Below are positions 1-13,495 of a DNA stretch of 64,000 nt, piece by piece. Under the pieces are notes generated by a model that saw only the letters and a program-made list of their open reading frames with translations, was not told the origin of the DNA and made no database searches. The DNA is from Piper betle. Lineage: Eukaryota > Streptophyta > Magnoliopsida > Piperales > Piperaceae. The stretch is taken from assembly GCA_033002965.1 (NCBI GenBank), contig JAURVB010014410.1, positions 49,275-113,274 on the forward strand. Reading direction: 5' to 3'. Each line of letters opens with the position of its first letter. Within the stretch, counting starts at the first letter, position 1. The translations under genes were made by a program, and so were the position numbers.

Positions 1-661
1 CTTACTTTGGAGCGGGTAATAACTTAGTTATATATAATTATTGATAACTTGTAAATGATATTGTATTTATACAGTTGTGAAAAACACTATTAGCAAATTG
101 AAATTTTTAAGCTTAACCGTGATAGACGAGGCGAGTTGAGTCAAGCTCAGCTTGTCAATTAAAGGGAGTCGAGCCATGCTCGAACTCAAATTTGAACTGA
201 CCCTAACTTGGCTCATATTTAAAACCAAGCATAGCCGAGCTCTAAAATTTGCTCATGAGCTCTAGGTCGAAATAAAATGGTTATTGTGTTCTCAATTGTG
301 GACAACCCCAATGGCCCACCTAGGCTCTTAAGGGCCCTAATAGGCTCATTGGTAGAGTTTAAGCGGTTGGACTCTCCATGTAATTTATTATTTTTTTAAA
401 AAATATTGAGCTCGTCTCAGCTCAATTTCACTTAGAACTTTTTCTAACCGAATTAAAAAAAAATCCAAGCTAAGAGTATGCATGGCTAGATCAGCTTAAT
501 TTAATAGCATCGTCCAAAGTGTTCCACTGAATTTGAACCAATTCAATATCAGTTTATTTAAATACAAACCAGAATAATAAAAATAAAAATATAAAGATTT
601 AGTTATACGTTAAACTCTAAACGTTAAATTTTATTTTAAAATTAAAATAAAATAAATAAAT
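1..661. other. AT-rich intergenic DNA upstream of LD
   Basis: No gene is visible. The stretch is AT-rich. Around 130-270 and 410-480 it carries degenerate 'gctcgaactc / gagctc' text, distantly like the hAT MITE family found intact at 49048 and 61310, so it may hold very old copies. No terminal repeats or target-site duplications could be found. Confidence 0.4.
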
Positions 662-796
662 AAAAGGGTATTTTAGTAATTCCAACCACTAACTTGGTGC
701 GTTTTAGAAACTCTAAAATAAATGTGAAGACATTTTAGAAACCAAACCTCTAATTGTAAGGGTATTTTAGTAATTCTAACCACTCACTTGGTGCGT
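662..796. repeat. Direct repeat just upstream of LD
   Basis: Two copies of a unit of about 40 bp (662-702 and 758-796) share the core ggtattttagtaattc, followed by aaccact-acttggtgcgt, with three or so mismatches. The second copy runs into the GC-rich 5' leader of the LD gene. It may affect the promoter, but that is only inferred from its position. Confidence 0.75.
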
Positions 797-1022
797 CCCA
801 TTGTTTGCACGCCGGTGGTGGTCTTCTCCGTCCCATCGCCGGCGCCACCGCCGCCATCGTCGTCACCGGCGGCTCTCCTCTTCCCCTTCTCCGGCCGCAA
901 CGCGCCTCCTCTCGCCACCGCTGCCGTCTTCCTTCCACCTCTCTCCATCTTCCTTCGCTTCTCCTCTTCCTCTCCGCCGCAATCGTCGGGGTTTTCGAGG
1001 GTTTGATCATTAGGGTACGGCG

Positions 1023-4000
1023 ATGGAACCGAAATTCGCCGAGTATTCTGGCTTGTCGTTGATGGAGGTGGATGTCGGGGACTCGGCGGAGTCCTTTGTG
1101 CGGTTCTTGGAGTCGCAGAGGGAGTTGTTTCGTAGCCAGGTTGATCATCTGCAGCGAATCGTGGTGGAGCAATGCAAGCTCACCGGTGCCAATCCTCTTT
1201 CTCAGGAGATGGTATTGTCGTTTTTTTCTTCCCTGTATTAGTCAATGCTTTTTTGTTCTTCGTTAGAATCTTGATTAGCCACTTTGGCTAGTAATTTGGA
1301 TGACGGGTTACGCCTTGCATGAATTAGTGTAGTGGAAATTTTTCGGATGGATTTTGGATAAAAAAGATGCATTCTTTGGTTCAATGCGTTTGTTTAGTGC
1401 CAATAATTTAATGCCCGCACAATGTTTCTGATTAGATTATATTTTTTGGTTTTGATGGTGACGTACACAAAATATAATGATATACTTCACAACCAATACA
1501 TTTATCAAATTCCAAATGGATACGGCTGCAGAAATTCTGATTTATTTTTATAATGATATTGCATGGTTATGGGCAACCGATTTGTGTGGGATAAGGTAAT
1601 TTTGAAACTCTGACCACCAAATGTATATGAAATAAATGAAATTTGGATACGGATGGAATATAATGAAATAGAGCCACTTTTCGGTTCCCTGTATAATGAG
1701 GCATGGGGGAGCACTAAGAAGAAGTTACTGACTTGTGAAGGGAGCTTCTGGTTCATATTGGTCATGGATAATGGTCATTTCAAATGAAAAAATTCAAAAG
1801 ATATTTAAAAACATTTAGATCTGAGCAAAGGCACTTCTTTTATTCACTTCTTTTCAGTATTATATCTACTCACTTGCCATTGTCATGATTTGAATGGTCT
1901 GATTCCTTATAAATGAAAATTTAGGTTATGGCAATGAATCTAGTTCACTAATTGTGAAACAGTATGGTAATGTAGTCAATGGTCAGTGACATTCCTTTTA
2001 TAGGCTTGGAAAAGGCTGACTGGCATTCAACTTTTTTGATATTCTTCTATTTTGTATCTTTTTTGGTTAAATTGTAACACTCGAAATACCTTTTACTTTG
2101 GCATGGAGACAAATGCTGATTGTAATATATGATGAAAAAGTTTTTTTCCCCTCAAGTGTGCCACTGATGAGCTTTTTATGTCCTGTCTGCAGGCTGCCAG
2201 TGCTTTGTCTATAAAAATAGGTGAGACATTTGTACCAGTACAAGTGCTTGTTTTTGCAGCATAAGGGTACCATTACACATTGCAATGGCTAGAATTTTCC
2301 TCTAGAAAAGCTAGTTTCCAATCTGGAAGCATTTTTTCTGTCTCAAAGAAGAATTCATTTTTATCCAATTTGCCTGTCTGAATTATTTCACAAAGTTAAT
2401 TCACGATCTTTTAACATTTAATACTTGGCTTCCTTGTTAAAATGGATTGAAAATTCAATAGCAATTTTTCAATGCTACAATAGCTACTAAGAAATTTCGA
2501 ACACTATTGTTCAAACAAAATAGAAATATCTTTGGATAAAGAAGACACAAGTATGCTTAGCGGCAATGACTTAATACATGAATTTTGTTTTTAGGGAAAA
2601 GACCAAGGGACTTGATGAATCCTAAGGCTGTGAAATACATGCAGTCCGTTTTTTCCATTAAAGACACTATCAGCAAGAAAGAAACTCGTGAGATAAGTGC
2701 CCTTTGTGGTGTCACAGCAACACAGGTTCATGCTTGTTTGTTTATTTTCTTTTTTGTTCATCTATCATGTTTCGGAATCTTTAAATTTTGTCAACTGATT
2801 TAAAGTGACTCTCACTCTTTTCATAATAATCAGATGACCAGATGATTGGATTATGCTCTAGAGATTGTTACACTTTTAATATATTATTTGTTATTCTAAC
2901 CTTTATGCTTTGGAAAAGGTAGGCGCACAGTTACGGTTTCTGTGAAATTGGAAAGCAAATCCACTTAGTATTATCTTGTGCTTTCCTACAGGTTCGAGAT
3001 TTTTTCTCTGGACAACGCTCCAGAGTGAGAACATTTGGCAGATTATCACGTGAGAAGGCAGACAAATTAAACCCTGTAGAAACATGTAACGATGCATTTC
3101 CAATTGAGTCTGGTTTGGACATGCTAGTATGTAGTCAAAGTATGGCGTGTACAACAGATGTAAAGATTATGCCAGGAGAGGAGAACCATCATGATATCAA
3201 ACCTGAGGAAAGGATGCAGGATAAAGAGGGCTTGAAAGATGTAAAATCTGAAGCATGCTCTTTACAGGAAGAGAATCTTCCTGATCTTGACCCTTCAGAG
3301 AAAAATTTTGTGGAGAATATTTTTGTACTTATGGAAAAGGAAGAAACGTTTACCAGTCAGGTGAAATTGCTGGAATGGATTCTTCGTGTCCATAATTCAG
3401 CCGTTTCAGTCTGGTACTCATCATACTTTTTGCTTGGTAGCTTGCCTTTGGTATTACTCTTGGTAGTAATTTTCAATATCTGTATTGTTCGCAGGTTTCT
3501 AACTAATGGTGGTTTAACAATTTTAACAACATGGTTGAATCTGGCTGTTATTGAAGAACAAACATCTGTTTTATTGGTTATTTTAAAGGTGTAAGCTTAT
3601 CTTCCTATCTTATTTTCTCAGGGTGCATCACCCAATTCTTTTAGCCCTTCTCATTTTGAGCTTGTGAAAATGCAGGTCCTAAGTCACTTACCATTACATA
3701 AAGCTTTACCTGTGCAAATGTCTGCTATACTGCAGACAGTTAACAAATTAAGATTCTATAGAACATCAGGTGGGTTTCTGGTCATTTACATTATATTGAG
3801 TTGTTTAACATGAATTAATTATGTTAAGCTATGATGAAGTTTTCTCCTCTGAAGTCAGAATGAGACTATATAGTTTGAAACTATACTCAATTCTTTGGAT
3901 ACTTAACTGAATTTTGGAAGAGGAGGAATCAATCTGCTGATGTTTATTGATTAGAAGACTCTGATCTAGATCTAGAAATAATGAGAGTGATTGTTGTGAT

Positions 4001-7000
4001 TTCTTTGTTAATTTCTTATTTCTCTGTTATGATGCCTTCATTTTCTTATTCTCATTGATATCTTCTCTGGCTTTTTATCTAGGACTGTTAGTTTTCTGGT
4101 TGGCTTTGAAACTAAAAACAGTTTATACAGTTATGAGTGGATCTTGCTTTTTAGTGACCTTTATGTGGTGCTTTGGCAGTTGTACATTTTATCAAGTTTT
4201 AAGCACCCTTAGTTAATTTTAAGACTATAAAGCCTATGAAGTACGTAGCCACAGAATTGTTGGGGGAAACAGCAGAGAACTACAATTACTTGAGATGGCA
4301 TCTTGGTTCTTAATTAGCTGTAATGATTAAACTTTGTCTGTCATTGGCTTCTTTGATAAGAACCATCTGATAAAATTATAAAGTATATGAGCAATACCTA
4401 CATTAAGTGATTACCATTCTAATTTTATCCTTCTTCTTCTTCCACCTAATACTCAAAGGGTGTTGGGGGCATAGATCCTAAACTACGATCTATGCAATTA
4501 CAAATTTTAATTTTATCCTCCCTGGCAAATTTCTATATTTATCAGTATTATGCTTGCGTTTAACTAGCTACTCTGTTTTTTATTTTATGTAGACATTTTA
4601 TAGTATTTTGAACTCTATGCATCTGTTTTGAAGATCAGACATCTCTAACAGGGCAAAAGCTCTTTTGTCAAAATGGAGCAAGCTGTTTGTGAGTAGTCAG
4701 GCTTTAAAGAAACCATCTCCTTCAAAACCTATCCCTGACACCATGAAAGAGATGCTTCATAAACAAAGGCAAAATTTTATGTTCTGAAAGTCGAACATGT
4801 TCTTTCTTGTCCAACTTACTAATAGTCATCTTTACGTTTGTCAGGATCAACCAAATTTTGGGTGATGAGTCGTACATTTCTAAAGTAGAAATGCCTGTAA
4901 GAATTTATTAGTATATTGATGTTGGATTGGCTTCTTTTGTGCCTGTATTTTTTTAAAGCTATGACTTTCTCCTTTTCGTTCTCCCAGGATGATGTCCTTG
5001 CTCTCACTTATGATGCATTGGAAAGTTCTAGGTATTTGTGAGAGATGAGAAAATAGCTAAAAGTAGCCATATTATTTACTATCTATCAATGTCTGCATTT
5101 TATATCACACATTTCTTGATTTTCAGGACATCGGATATGACAGGATCGTTGAAAATGCTTCCTGGTCCGTCTACCGATTCAAATAAGAAGTTATTGCAAA
5201 GTGTTCCACGCTCTTGTATCCTTAATTGTCAGATGGATGATTTTTTTGTTAATCATCTGTTCTTAATTATCTTTATCATGTTTTGTTATCATGCTATTTT
5301 CCGTTCATTTTAAGCATTAGTTCTGCTAAATTTCCGCTGTTCTTAATTTTCTTTATCATGTTTTGTTATTATGCTATTTTCCGTTCATTTGCATTAGTTC
5401 TGCTAAATCCCCATACTTTGTTCGGTTTTTTATTTACATAATACTAACAAGTACCTTACTTTCCATTGAAGCACCATACAATATTTGGTTTTTTATTATA
5501 ATATATGTGTGCATTCAGTCATTCTTCCCTTGTAAGTATTTCATATTTGAACCTTATATTGTGATGGCTAGCTGGGTGTATTTTGATGATGACAATTAAA
5601 ATGTGAAACTTCTTAAATAATATTTTTATGCAATACATCTCTTTATTACTATAGAGCTTGAACTAGGAAGTAGAAAACTGTTATGTACTTTTTGGTCTTT
5701 ATGTGGTTGAGATTTATGCATGTGGTTTCCTCATCATCTGCAAGTTGGAATAGTAAAAAATGCTTGTCAATAAGACAATGATTGAAAGATCGTTGAGGTG
5801 AAAAATATATTAATTATCACTGACAGTTTAAAAAGAGGTTTTTAGGGGTGCATGGTATAGTGTTGACATCCTTGGGAATTCCACTATCTATCCTTACAGA
5901 GGCATGTTCTTATTGGTGGATGGCTTTGCTCTTTTGTTTTGATAAATTAGTTGGTCTTAAGCTCTTTTTATAGCTTAAAGTGCATTTCCTCAACAAAGTT
6001 CAGATATTAAAGAACGCAGAAAAGTTTTGTTGGTGGAAAATCCTGATTTTAGGACTGCTGGTAGGAATTCACCGCCTACAAGATCAGCACAGGCTAATAA
6101 AAGTCGACCATTGTCTGCGGATGACATTCAAAAGGCGAAGATGCGTGCCATTTACATGAAGACCAAGTACGGCAAGTTAGATACCTCGGAAGAGAGCATG
6201 GAAAATAAAAGTGAAACTAATAAAAGGAGTGCTACCATCACTGATGACGAGAGATTCTCATCTTTTTCTGATGCTGTAAGAATGTTACCTGAAGATTCCA
6301 TTGAACATAGCAACAAGAACAACGTGAAACTTTTGTCTTCCATCACAAATGGGACTTCAATTAAACCTAAGAAACATGTGGATTTAGAAGCAAAGCGACT
6401 GCCTCAAAAATCTCATTTAGTCTCCTCGTTATCTCCCAGCAAACTCAAAGCTGAAGAAAACATGTTGAAGGAAGACAGTTGTGTGAGTTCCTCCTCTGCG
6501 TTGCAAGTAAAGGAAAATGTAGCTTCACAAGAACACTTAGAGCTGAGTGTGAAACCTGAAAGTTCTGATTCAAGGACGATGGCAACTCATAAAGATTCTG
6601 ATTTAATCTCCAGGCCAGTTGTCCAGTGGCCTGAATTAGAGAAGTTAAAGAGGAGTAAAATTCCATGGTGTACTCCGTCAGGTACTCTGGGTTTTTTATT
6701 TGTTATGTCATCATCATACTATTGCATAATGGTGCATTCAAAGGCTATGATCATGAAATTGTCAGTTATCTTCTCATTTGCTTTAGCATTGTTCTTTTTT
6801 AAATATTCATAGACATTGTTTATGTAGAGTTTCCTTGCTAAATTTTTCTTTTTGGCGCACATCATTTCTTCTTTTACTCATAAAACAACGGTTTGTATTG
6901 GCTGCTAAATATTACCAATTACATGTTTTAATTGATTAGAGATTTGTATCGTGGGTTTGTCGTGTGTTGGTTTGTGTTTTTCCTTATTTCTCATCATGCA

Positions 7001-9418
7001 TAAAATCAGCTGATAGATCTTGTTTTGTGTGGGATAATTGGCAACACTTTGTTTATTGGCAACACACCAAATCTAGTGTCTTACTGTGGCTGTATGTAGA
7101 CCTCATTCTTTGGTTGCATCATCCAGGACAAAGATATTACATGAGAATATTTACGAATGTTTCATTTAGTACATCATTTGTCAGTAATGTTTTTCATACG
7201 GTTTTCGTCCTAACTTGTGTCTTTGACTCTTTAACTGCATTGCTAAGTTTTATATTAGAAGCTTCTCTCTCAATATGTAATGTCCTGTACTTAAATGATC
7301 TCAAGTAAAAACAATTAAACTTCAGTATCAGTGGCAATCATAATTTGTGGGAGCTTCATAGAATGGGATTAAACTCTTCATGCATGCTGGTTTTATAACA
7401 GACATTGGTTTTTATAAGGGAAGTTTTTAAAGGAACACAGTGTGAACTGTTGTTCTGTGGTAACACCCGAAGGGAGTTGGTGGCATTGAACTTTATTAAC
7501 GACTTTTATTGAACCCATTGGGTGTTAATTGTCAGTGTACACGCTTACACAAACTTGAGATGTAATCTAATTGTGTCCTAGCCAAATTTAGATTCACTAG
7601 CCAATGAGATCATGGAAACAATTGCAAAAACAATTAATTCTAGACATGATGCTTTCAGAGATCAGATGTCAGTGAAGCCTTTGTGTGTGATTTTGTTAAA
7701 CAATTAGAGGATGGCTCTGGATGGGAGAACGTTCAACTGTATGACTTTTTTTTAAAAAAGAAGATAATACGTGATAAGAAATTTTTATTTCATTTTGATA
7801 TAACATTGAGAAGTTGAGGAGCACAAAGCTGTATAATAAGAAGTTCTAATCGTGTTATTTTATCATCCTGCCCATGAAAATGGAAGATATGTAAGCTGTC
7901 AGTGATTTACTAAGATATGTTCTTGTCTACATGCAGTTGTAAGGATCAGAAGCTCCTGGAGTTTGGGTTCTGGTGAAGATAGCAAGGAAGTTGAAGTGCA
8001 GACAAAGAGAATTCGCAGAGAAAAAGAAACTGCATATTACAGTGCGGCAGAAATACCATCTGATCCTAAGGAACCCTGGGATGTTGAGATGGACTTTGAT
8101 GACAGCTTGACACCCGTAATCCCAACAGAACAGCCACCCGAAGTTGACACCTCGGAGGCATCTTCTTGTAGTACCAGCTGCATACCATCTTTAAATTTAT
8201 CAGCTACTGTTGAAAGCAGCCTTCCAGAACCAGACCTGGAGTTGCTTGCAGTCCTGCTGAAAAATCCAGATTTGGTTTTTGCATTAACATCTGGTCAAGC
8301 AAGCAGTATTCCAAATACGCAAATGCTCCAAGTGCTTGATATGTTGAAAGCCAGTGGTATGGGGATGTCAGGACTTCTTAGTAAAATGAAGGACACTGCT
8401 GGAGAAGTGGTGAAACTGCCAGTGTCACATACTGCTGTTTCCTTACCCTCTCCGACACCTGCATCTCTTCCATCACCCACCCCTCCATCCGATCCCACCA
8501 TGGTGGGTATAATGAATAGTATTTACTTGAAGAGTGTGTACATTGAGATTTAACGTTTGTCCTCCTGTTTGTGCAGCGCTGGAAGTTGGATCCTCCATCA
8601 GCCCCAGAAGTTGTGGAGAGCACTGTAGTGTCATCATTTCCATTTGTGCCGTCAAGGTCGCTGTTCAACCAGACATCAAATGGCAGAGCAAGTGATATCC
8701 CTTCTGGTGCTGAGAGACTAGCAGGCTCATCCGCAAACCTTTTTCACAAGCACGTGCTAGCTCACGATGGCCTAACCTGGGGGCCCCTAGTACGCCATTA
8801 CCTCTCCCATCTCAACAACTGAATGCTGCAACTAATGGGAGGGAGCCCTTCCAATTAACTGGCACCCATTACATGAATGGCTTGGCTTTTCAATCAACAA
8901 ACTTAAAGTCTGATCCTTTAAGTACCTCTGGAAACCATCCATACATGGATAGACCGATAAATAGCTTCTCACCACCAGTTTCAGTGAAAAATTATTCTAT
9001 GCCTCTCCCTACTCGGCGTGGCGGGCCTTCACACCTCCCTCCCCTGCATACCTCCCTGTCTGGGAATGCTATTGGCGCTGGGAATATGCTTCCTATGCAG
9101 CAAACTAGTTACAATAGCAGGACACACAATTATGTAAATAATAATGCTCGTGGTCCTCATACTGTTGCTAGTCAAAGTGCTCACGGACAACTCGCAAAAC
9201 CTTTCCCACAGGGAAAATCTGCCTGGGGTGGTGCTAAATTGTTAGATGACCCAGAGTTTGAATCATGGAGCCCAGAGCGTGATCGAAACTTGGACCGGAG
9301 GAGTGTAGGGCAGAACGATGGGCGGGGCTATAATAATCACCATGAATGGAGGAGGCCGAATCCAGGACGTGATCAAGGGCACAGTTTTGGTGGTAGGAAT
9401 TGGCCAGATCGGCGATAA
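1023..9418 (+). CDS. LD: LUMINIDEPENDENS-like homeodomain protein
   Basis: Nuclear regulator of the autonomous flowering pathway; in Arabidopsis LD acts with chromatin factors to repress FLC. Thirteen exons: 1023-1211, 2193-2220, 2595-2725, 2992-3413, 3495-3588, 3676-3769, 4639-4768, 4845-4896, 4988-5031, 5127-5215, 6004-6681, 7937-8502, 8577-9418. The spliced length is 3359 nt; one added base gives 1119 residues. The atypical homeodomain lies at about residues 73-135, with helix 3 reading VRDFFSGQRSRVR. A TFIIS-N-like helical bundle follows (LLEWIL ... LLSKWSKLF). The LD signature KIPWCTPS ends exon 11. The C-terminus is Gly/Arg/Asn-rich and ends NWPDRR. The frame breaks at the G5 run 8779-8783: upstream reads LFHKHV, and downstream resumes in the next frame at STPLPLPSQQLN. 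Intron 7 appears to begin with GC rather than GT. The start is the first ATG after a GC-rich leader and matches the usual N-terminus of plant LD proteins. Confidence 0.9.
5259..5410. repeat. Tandem duplication in LD intron 10
   Basis: Two adjacent copies with a period of about 80 bp (5259-5335 and 5339-5410) share ctttatcatgttttgtta, atgctattttccgttcattt and ttctgctaaat. They differ by a few substitutions and a 4-bp indel. This is a recent local duplication within an intron with no evident function. Confidence 0.85.
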
Positions 9419-9677
9419 CAGTTGATGAACATTCTCCCTGCATCAATCCGAATTGAGTCGTTTATAGGAGCATGTACATATCAAAAAAATTTTCTGGTTG
9501 TGACAGTAACTTGAAAGGCCATTAATTTGAAGATTCCAACTGGTGTAGTTCTTCTGGTTTCAGTTCCGCTGTCAGCTATGGTGGGTGGTGGGAAATTGAG
9601 AAAAGATTAATTGATTTATTTGCTGTTAATACTTTGTCACAACGTTGTATGATACTTTTGATCTTTCCTCATTTCTA

Positions 9678-9683
9678 AATAAA
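9678..9683 (+). terminator. Probable LD polyadenylation signal
   Basis: AATAAA lies 260 bp after the LD stop in an AT-rich 3' region. It is the best canonical signal there. The neighbouring minus-strand gene ends its coding region at 9947, so the two transcripts converge closely. Confidence 0.5.
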
Positions 9684-9946
9684 TGAAAATAATTTTTCCT
9701 CGTTCTATCTCATTATCAAAGGAGAAAGGGTACGAAGGATAACAGGCGAGTCGTTGCATCCGACGGATCTTGGTTTGTAGTGTTTTTTTTATCCGCTTTG
9801 CCAGAGAAATAACTTGGCAAGCTATTCATCTCTCCTACAAAATTTTGTAACAAAGATATGAAACAACTAAACCGTGGAGCCAGACTCCATATCCATCAAA
9901 CTTTAGGTTATAGGTTTGGGAAAGGACATTAATACAAAACTTTCCT

Positions 9947-11840
9947 TCAGGGATTATCTTTTCTTTTCTTTTCGGTGTTGTCTTGGGGAAGTGAAACATG
10001 CTGCAAAACTTTCTTAATCTCTTCAGTATCAATTTTGAATTTCTCTGCTAGCCGCCGAGAATCTATCGCTCCTTTCGGGTCATTGGATATTTCTTGGTGT
10101 GCAAGAAGCAATTCCTTCAACTTAGCAATGTCCAGAGTTCCAGGGGTGGGGCTCTTGACTCTGCCTGTTCAGCTCCTGCCTTAGTATTGCGAAGTTTCGG
10201 CATCGGCCTGTTATACTTCTCCACTATCAATGCCTGTCCCAGTGAAAGATGCCGCTGAATGTGGGGTACATTTTTATCATTGTAAATGGCAAAATGAAGC
10301 AGAATTAATTTAACAAGAAAGAAATAGAGATAAAAGTTCCAACGCTCACCTCACCCATTTCAAGTTTCCCAGCAGGCTTTGATGTAATTCTTCCTGCCAT
10401 CTTGCTGAGCATTGCATCAAAACCAGGATCTCGCTCTTCCAATACACCATTGTATTCCGTCTGCAACCTCGGGTCACCTTTTGAGTCATATCAGAATCAC
10501 AATTAGCAGATGATACAACTAAAATCCAACCATTAAGCTTTATATTTGTCTCTTGAAGTAATTTATGATAACGAAGGGCTAGTATATATACTAAAGTGAA
10601 GAAAGGTATAAGATAAGGTAGCCAAAATTTGCAGCATATGCAGTGCAAAATACAATTTTGGCATGGCAGTTCGCTGATATTTACAACTTATTGACTCATC
10701 TTCTTAAGACTTCCTAAATCTTTTGTTTTTAGAAAAACTACTACAACATAAAAGGAGATCCAGATAATTGTGCAACCCCAAGAAGAAACAGAAATTCATA
10801 ACGCAATGCAAAAAAGACACCTGAAAGTAGGGATGGAAACACAAATCCAGAACTCAAGGCCAAAACTTATTAATGTATCTAAACAACCTGACTTTTTTTT
10901 CTCCCTAATCTAAAAACAAAAATGTTGTTCTGAAAAAAATATCTACCAGAAGAAACTCCAAGCCCAACGCTAACCAGGATTCCTATCAGTGAATAGACAC
11001 AGAAATGTACACAGCCCAATATTAAGATGGCAAAACTATCAGAAATTCAGCAAAGAAGAGATACCTAGAGCCAGCATAACAGAGAGTACTAGGGAAACCT
11101 CCCCTCAAGTAGAGAAGCATGAAACAGTGTGAAAGATAGCAAGAATGCGTGTCTTATGCACTTCCACGAATATAAAAGCAAGAATGATATACAGCATTCA
11201 ATAGTTTTGAACCAACAATTTCTCGAGGACAAAAAAGAAAATCATCTAGAATGGAGGTAAACAATCTGATATTGAATACTTGTATAAATGTTATCTGGTG
11301 CACATTGAGAGATGAATTTGTTACTGCAACCAGCTAGGCAATAGTAAAACATATAATAAATTGAAAATAAAAATAAAAATAATCAAGATTGATTTCCACC
11401 ATGGCGGCCATCGGTTAATTTTAGTTTGATCGACAATACAACCATAAGAAATACGTAAATTTTCTCATAAATATATAGGATGAAATGTTATCACTTGAAT
11501 ACCCTAAAAATGCCACCTTTTGAAGCTCATGTCCTTACCATATTCAAGATTTATACCATCCAATTTCCACCTCTTACACAAAAACTAGACTTCTCTATAT
11601 CTTTTTGCGATGATTATTCATATCAAACGAAATATAACAAATCCCAACACCCATTATCTAACAATAAACCACTACGGCGATCAAAACAAACAAATTGGCC
11701 AAAGTTTTATCAATCCAGAAATGTTCCAGAAAAGTTACCAGTATTGGCCGGTCTGTGAGGCTCGGCGCTCTTCGCCGGTGCCGGCGGCGCCGCAGTCGGA
11801 GTCCTGACCCTGCCGGCGGCCGCCTCAGAGCTTGCCCCAT
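9947..11840 (-). CDS. NDUFAF4-like complex I assembly factor (two frame breaks)
   Basis: Three exons on the minus strand: 11840-11739, 10477-10350, 10254-9947. The middle exon reads DPRLQTEYNGVLEERDPGFD...KPAGKLEMGE. The last exon reads QALIVEKYNRPMPKLRN, then PGTLDIAKLKELLLAHQE and DSRRLAEKFKIDTEEIKKVLQHVSLP. This order (basic N-terminus, GK motif, proline-rich linker, then a short helix with an AEKF/xxVxxLLxxV pattern) resembles NDUFAF4, a mitochondrial inner-membrane factor in early complex I assembly. Spliced length is 538 nt; two extra bases give 179 residues, close to the human 175. One base seems lost in exon 1 (the G4 at the start codon, 11835-11838, would suffice). One seems lost in exon 3 (G4 runs 10143-10151). 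The alternative is a recent pseudogene. The family call is by eye. Confidence 0.55.
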
Positions 11841-12848
11841 TCTAAGGGGAAGCCCAACAATGTGGGGAGGAAAGGACTGAGATATGTTCCGGTCGCCGAA
11901 TTTAGGGTTTGGGAGGGCGGAGGTTCGCCGGAAATTGGAGTGGCGGCGGCGGCGGCGAAGACGACTTTGCTTGTATCGCGTGTTACTGAGAAAATATTAG
12001 GTGCGCCGGTGAGTGTACGCCGCCACTCAAACATATTTCATTAATCAATGAAACATTAATTTTTAATCGGTTATTTAAGTGGTCTATAATGTTTTATTTT
12101 TTATTATCTCTTTTATCTTTTCTACGTCTTAGTATATAAAACTTTTTCCAGAAAAAAATTGATTTTTTTAATATTGTCATAGTAAAATCAGAATTAATTA
12201 TTAGGAAATAAAAGAGAAATTTTTTTCATAACATTAAAATTATCCTCAAAATTAGCCTAAATTATAATAAATAAAGAACAAACCAAGAGTCTCTTTCATC
12301 CTTATTATTTTTCAGAATAAAAGACAAAATAATATTACTAAAAAAATTTTAAAATCAGACTTATTTACAAGGGAATTTTTTATCGGTAACAAAATTGACT
12401 TCAAACTTAATTTTGAATTGGAGTATATAAATAACAAATAGACCTACCATAATGAAAGTTAATTTGAGTTGTCCTAATTTTAATTTTTATAAAATTTATT
12501 ACATCAAGGCTGGCCCTCACTTAATTATCCTAAACTAAATTTATTTACTGCAAAATATAAAATTGTGTCCTCATTGGTTGTCTCTTGCCTTGTATAGGTT
12601 TAAAATCCCTGTTCACTGTAATTATCACTCGATTATTATTTACTATGATATAATTTATTTGGATAATTAAAGATTGATTTTGGTTGAACCAAAATCAAAC
12701 CGAGTCTGAGCGGTGGTAATTAGAATTTTAGATATGTCATTTAGAAAAATTATTTTTTGATTTATTAAATACAACTCTTTATATGTGAGAGTTTTTAAAA
12801 TAAATTTTTTATTTTTTCTAATTAATTGTGATTCTCTCGTCCTAAAAG
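11841..12848. other. Promoter side of the small gene, then AT-rich spacer
   Basis: About 11841-12010 is GC-rich and probably holds the minus-strand leader and promoter of the NDUFAF4-like gene. The rest is AT-rich with no coding signal, RNA gene or terminal repeats that I can see. Confidence 0.45.
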
Positions 12849-13495
12849 ATATATATATATATATATATGTAGGAAAAAAGATTTCTGTACTCCAACACAG
12901 CCATCTTGGCTAGCTGGAGTTTGATCTTGGCCATTGGATCAGCATCCAACGGCCAAGATCAAGAAAAAAGGGGGGTGTCGCCGCCGCAGGAGCGACGGCG
13001 GAGGGGGCAGGAAGGATGCCCGGCCACGGCGACGGCCGCGGGGGGGGGGGGGGGGGCAGCGGCGACAGGGCACGGGGGCGCGGCGCGGCGGGGTGGCGGG
13101 CGGGGGCCGAGGGGGCGCGGCGGGGTGGCGAGTGGGGGCCGAGGGGGACGCGGTGGGGTGGCGGCGGGGCCGAGGGGGCGCGACGGGGTGGTGGGAAGGT
13201 GATACGGTGGTGTCGCCCGGCCGCAGGGCGGCGGACCGGCAGGGGAAGAGGCAGGGAGGCTAGATCCGCCACCCGGTCCCCCACGGTTACGTCGGCCGAG
13301 GTGGCGGCGTCGGTCGGGGTGGCGTCGCGTCAGCCTAGGTGGCGGCGACGCGGCAAGCGGCGGCTCCACCAGAAACCTTTTTTATGGCTGGAGAAGGGGG
13401 AAATGGGGGCTTGTTTCAGCCGTCGGATTTGATCCAACGGCTAAAACACTGCAGCACACCCATCTTGGTTGTGCTACAGCCCCCCCCCCACCCTC
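12849..13495 (+). mobile_element. Hairpin-ended GC-rich element H1 in a (TA)n tract
   Basis: A non-coding element of about 610 bp between (TA)n tracts at 12849-12868 and 13496-13521. Its left end has two inverted repeats: ctccaacacagcc/ggctagctggag, then a perfect GATCTTGGCC...GGCCAAGATC pair (about 12926-12960). Its right end has CAGCCGT...AACGGCT, then ctgcagcac...gtgctacag. The core is a G-rich minisatellite of about 30 bp (gccgagggggcgcggcgg type, 13085-13200). Long ORFs here are artefacts of GC-rich repeats. A second copy in opposite orientation lies immediately to the right. The element type is not one I recognise; rice 'Micron' elements are a precedent for (TA)n targeting. Confidence 0.65.

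Noticed and set aside
12906..13432. Several long overlapping ORFs on both strands in GC-rich DNA
   Set aside because: All frames are open because of a G/C minisatellite; Gly/Arg/Pro-only translations with no domain.
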